Shown here in pieces: positions 29,617 through 32,116 of a DNA stretch of 32,116 nucleotides. The translations under genes were made by a program, and so were the position numbers. Source of the DNA: Pseudomonadaceae bacterium UBA836 (GTDB taxonomy: Bacteria; Pseudomonadota; Gammaproteobacteria; Pseudomonadales; Pseudomonadaceae); the NCBI GenBank assembly GCA_002296055.1, contig DBHE01000217.1, forward strand, positions 1 to 32,116, given 5' to 3'. Position 1 is the first letter of the stretch, and every line of letters begins with the position of its first letter. The notes under the pieces are model-generated. The model saw only the letters and a program-made list of their open reading frames with translations, was not told the origin of the DNA and did not search any database.

Positions 29617-29734
29617 GGTCTGTTGACGTTTCGTTCGCCCGCCTGCCGGAGGCCCTGCGGGTTGCGCCTGTAAAGCTGCCATTCAGCGTCGCTTGTCGTC
29701 TATTTGGGGCGGGCGAACGAAGCGTCGACAGACC
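29617..29734. mobile_element. 118-bp MITE-like element with 27-bp terminal inverted repeats
   Basis: The outer ends, GGTCTGTTGACG... (29617-29643) and the reverse complement of 29708-29734, GGTCTGTCGACG..., match over 27 bp with only two mismatches. The interior is about 64 bp and non-coding. No clear target-site duplication is visible. The layout fits a non-autonomous miniature element or a paired intergenic repeat. It sits between recJ and the GGDEF-EAL gene, ending only 2-3 nt upstream of the latter's presumed ribosome-binding site. Confidence 0.6.
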
Positions 29735-29861
29735 TAACCTGTCGAAACTCTGCAAGCCAAAGCGTGATCCAATCGACGCTCTTGTATCAAGGCATCAAAA
29801 ACCAAAGTGCCATCAAGGTCAATCCCTGCCACCCGAATGGGCGACAGTCACTGCTCGCGAC
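29735..29861. other. Intergenic DNA between recJ and the repeat element
   Basis: 127 bp with no gene and no recognisable terminator or promoter. With the 118-bp repeat it makes up almost the whole recJ to GGDEF-EAL gap (259 bp). The promoter of the GGDEF-EAL gene, if it has its own, must lie here or in the repeat. Confidence 0.5.
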
Positions 29862-31583
29862 CTAGCAAGGCTCCAGGTGACGAACCATCAACTGCAGGCT
29901 GCGGCGCCCACGAAATTCGTTGATGTCCAGCGTGTACGCCAGCAGCACGCGCTGCACGGTAGGGTCGGGCCAAACGTGCGGATCAATATTGAAAGCAATG
30001 GCGTCCAGCACCTCGGCACTACCTGCAACGCGCAATACCATCTTCAGATGCCGCTCCCCGACCAAACGCTGCTGCAACAACTCAAACTCGCCATGAAACA
30101 GCGGCTCGGGAAAATGCTGCCCCCAGGGGCCGGCTTCGCGCAGGGATGCGGCCATCTCCAGCGACAGCTCAGCAGCCTCCAACTGGCCGTCGGACAGCAG
30201 CCGGCCGGCCAAGTCTGCCGGTTGCAGCTGACGGCGCACCTCGGCATCGAACGCGTCGGCAAAGGCCGGGAAGTCCGCCTCACGCAACGTCATACCGGCA
30301 GCCATGGCGTGGCCACCAAACTTGCTAAGCAAATGGGGATGACGAGTCGCTACCGCATCCAGCGCGTCGCGAATGTGCAGGCCTGCAATGGAGCGCGCAG
30401 AGCCCTTGATCATCCCGTCGCCGGCGTCGGCAAAGGCGATCACGGGCCGATGAAAGCGCTCTTTCAAGCGCGAGGCGAGAATACCGATAACGCCCTGATG
30501 CCACTCGGCATCGAACAGGCACAGGCCAAAGGGCAGGTCCTGCTCGTCGAGCTGCATGGCCTCCAGGGTTTTCAGCGCCTGCTGCTGCATATCGCGCTCG
30601 ATCGCCTTGCGGTCACGATTCAGGCCGTCCAGCTCACGCGCCCTATCCAGCGCCAGCCCCTCGTCCTCGGTCAGCAAGCACTCGATGCCCAGACTGATAT
30701 CGTCCAGGCGCCCCGCCGCGTTCAGGCGCGGGCCGACGATAAAGCCCAGATCGGTTGACACCAGACGCTCGCGCGGCCTGCCAGCAACCTCAAGCAAGGC
30801 ACGAATACCGGGACGGCAGCGGCCTGCCCGAATACGCGCCAGCCCCTGGTGCACCATAATGCGATTGTTGGCATCCAGCGGCACGACGTCGGCCACGGTG
30901 CCCAACGCCACCAGATCCAGCAACTCGGCCAAGTTGGGTTCGGCCCGGCCGGTTTCGGCAAACCAGCCGCTCTCACGCAGCGCTGCGCGCAGCGCCAGCA
31001 TGACGTAAAAAATGACCCCCACGCCCGCCATCGCCTTACTCGCGAAGGCGCAGCCCGGCTGGCTCGGGTTAACGATGGCGTCGGCCTCGGGCAGCTCGGA
31101 ACCGGGCAAGTGATGATCGGTCACCACAACCTGCAGGCCTGCGGCCTTGGCCGCCGCTACGCCGTCAATACTGGAGATGCCGTTATCCACGGTCACCAGC
31201 ACGTCCGGGCGACGGGTCAGCGCTACCTCGACAATTTCCGGCGTCAGCCCGTAGCCGTACTCAAAACGGTTGGGCACCAGATAATCCACCTGCGACGCCC
31301 CTAGCTGCCGCAGGGCCAGCACGGCAACGCTGCTGGCGGTGGCACCATCGGCATCAAAGTCGCCCACGATCAGTATCGAGCGCCGTTCGCGCAGTGCGGA
31401 TTCGAGCACTGCAACCGCCTGATCAATGCCCCGCAGGCCGCTATAGGGCAGCAGTGCCTGCAGCCGACGATCCAGCTCAACCTCACTCAGCACACCACGG
31501 GCAGCGTAGAGCCGGCTCAGCAGCGGTGGCAACTGCCCCAGCGCGGGCATGACATCCGGCAGTGGACGGGTCTCGATACGCAT
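29862..31583 (-). CDS. recJ: Single-stranded-DNA-specific exonuclease RecJ
   Basis: 5'-to-3' single-strand exonuclease of the DHH superfamily, acting in RecFOR recombination, mismatch and base-excision repair. From the start MRIETRPLPDV the protein is 573 residues. It shows motif I GDFDADGATA, motif II VTVDNG, motif III VTDHH, motif IV ALGTVADVVPL, the GPRLNAAGRL segment and the DHHA1 motif FGGHAMAAG. A C-terminal OB domain follows. The ATG at 31583 overlaps the yaeQ stop by one base (TAATG), indicating coupling; a start at 31604 would lie inside yaeQ. Confidence 0.97.
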   Translation of the reverse strand: MRIETRPLPDVMPALGQLPPLLSRLYAARGVLSEVELDRRLQALLPYSGLRGIDQAVAVLESALRERRSILIVGDFDADGATASSVAVLALRQLGASQVDYLVPNRFEYGYGLTPEIVEVALTRRPDVLVTVDNGISSIDGVAAAKAAGLQVVVTDHHLPGSELPEADAIVNPSQPGCAFASKAMAGVGVIFYVMLALRAALRESGWFAETGRAEPNLAELLDLVALGTVADVVPLDANNRIMVHQGLARIRAGRCRPGIRALLEVAGRPRERLVSTDLGFIVGPRLNAAGRLDDISLGIECLLTEDEGLALDRARELDGLNRDRKAIERDMQQQALKTLEAMQLDEQDLPFGLCLFDAEWHQGVIGILASRLKERFHRPVIAFADAGDGMIKGSARSIAGLHIRDALDAVATRHPHLLSKFGGHAMAAGMTLREADFPAFADAFDAEVRRQLQPADLAGRLLSDGQLEAAELSLEMAASLREAGPWGQHFPEPLFHGEFELLQQRLVGERHLKMVLRVAGSAEVLDAIAFNIDPHVWPDPTVQRVLLAYTLDINEFRGRRSLQLMVRHLEPC

Positions 31584-32116
31584 TAACGCTGTCCCTGCAA
31601 CCACTCCAGGGTCAGCTCGTGCTGTTGATCACCATCACTCACGTACAGCACGCCGTCGCTGATCATCACGCCCCAGTCGATACTGCGCGGCAGGTCAGTC
31701 GACAGGGCCTGCAAGGGCTCTTCCGGCAGCGCCGCCACATTTAGGTTGCCCAGGGTTGCGACCGCTGACAGCTGCTTGTTCTGCCAGACACGGGTACTGC
31801 CGTATACCAGCACCGATACCTTCTGGGCGCGGCGTGAGCACCAGGTCATACGCTCGGCGTCCGGCTGGCCAACCTCAATCCAGTGCTCGACGCGGTCATC
31901 CAGGGTCTTGAGCCACAACGCAGGCTCGTCGACATCCGACAGCCCGCGGCCAAAAGCTAGGCGCTCCTGATACCACAGCGCATAGGCCAGCAGTCGCACC
32001 GCCAGACGTTCCTCGGTCTCCGACGGATGACGGGCAACGGTCATGCGTACCGTCTCGTACACACCCAGATCGGTATCGGTGATGTTCAGCTGAACCTTGT
32101 AGGGAGTTGCCTGCAG
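31583..32116 (-). CDS. yaeQ: YaeQ family protein (5' end cut by the window edge)
   Basis: Conserved protein with a PD-(D/E)XK-nuclease-like fold; its biological role is unclear. The reading frame is open to the last base of the window, and 177 residues are visible, starting LQATPYKVQLNITD. Only about two residues, with the start codon, should be missing, judging from YaeQ relatives beginning MALxAT. Family features include ARHPSETEERLAVRLLAYAL, GRGLSDVDEPALW and a conserved WIEVGQPDAERM. It is translationally coupled to recJ. yaeQ next to recJ is a familiar Pseudomonas arrangement. Confidence 0.93.
   Translation of the reverse strand: MQATPYKVQLNITDTDLGVYETVRMTVARHPSETEERLAVRLLAYALWYQERLAFGRGLSDVDEPALWLKTLDDRVEHWIEVGQPDAERMTWCSRRAQKVSVLVYGSTRVWQNKQLSAVATLGNLNVAALPEEPLQALSTDLPRSIDWGVMISDGVLYVSDGDQQHELTLEWLQGQR

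Noticed and set aside
29603..29755. N-terminal extension of the GGDEF-EAL protein to an ATG at 29755
   Set aside because: These 51 codons run through the inverted-repeat element and have no globin-like character. The GTG at 29602 has a better ribosome-binding site and starts the conserved part.
29418..30758. 446-residue open frame on the plus strand opposite recJ and the GGDEF-EAL gene
   Set aside because: It crosses from one real gene through the repeat element into another and shows no domain, so it is a shadow frame.

Overview
The window reads as a chromosomal segment of a Pseudomonas-lineage gammaproteobacterium. The evidence is the intact nadB / algU-mucA-mucB-mucC-mucD / lepA-lepB-rnc-era-recO-pdxJ-acpS block, a GacS-type hybrid kinase beside cysM-rlmD, and the yaeQ-recJ...prfB-lysS order, all familiar from Pseudomonas. 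GC content looks to be around 60%. My best guess is Halopseudomonas (the P. pertucinogena group) or a close relative, but the genus is an inference. I see no rRNA, tRNA, CRISPR array, prophage or complete IS element.

Left part (1-5588): rlmD and cysM overlap and run leftward, diverging from gacS, which encodes a full-length unorthodox sensor kinase. The 3' end of gacS overlaps convergently with acpS. Middle part (5208-16088): one long leftward run. In transcription order it is algU-mucA-mucB-mucC-mucD (envelope-stress sigma factor, its anti-sigma system and a periplasmic protease), then lepA, lepB, a DUF4845 protein, rnc, era, recO, pdxJ and acpS. Two AlgU-type promoters precede algU, and a pair of hairpins separates mucD from lepA. 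Across a 382-bp gap nadB diverges from algU.

The 3' end of nadB overlaps ygfX convergently; ygfX follows sdhE. sdhE diverges from ygfZ across a 138-bp region holding a consensus -10 box, a perfect 9-bp dyad and a Fur-box-like sequence. ygfZ is followed by an HDOD-domain gene.

Right part (20752-32116): everything runs leftward. In transcription order: yaeQ (cut by the window edge), recJ, a 118-bp MITE-like inverted-repeat element, a haem-globin-coupled PAS-GGDEF-EAL protein, a small membrane protein, prfB with its programmed +1 frameshift, lysS, a diverged inverted repeat, a DUF1704/QEGLA-motif predicted metallopeptidase, a small membrane-anchored orphan, ung and an enoyl-CoA hydratase.

Most of the window is conserved housekeeping and stress-regulation DNA. 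The least ordinary parts are the globin-coupled cyclic-di-GMP enzyme with the mobile-looking repeat just upstream of its start, the QEGLA metallopeptidase with its small orphan neighbour, and the regulatory dyads near sdhE/ygfZ, algU and nadB. I did not find a clearly new multi-gene system.
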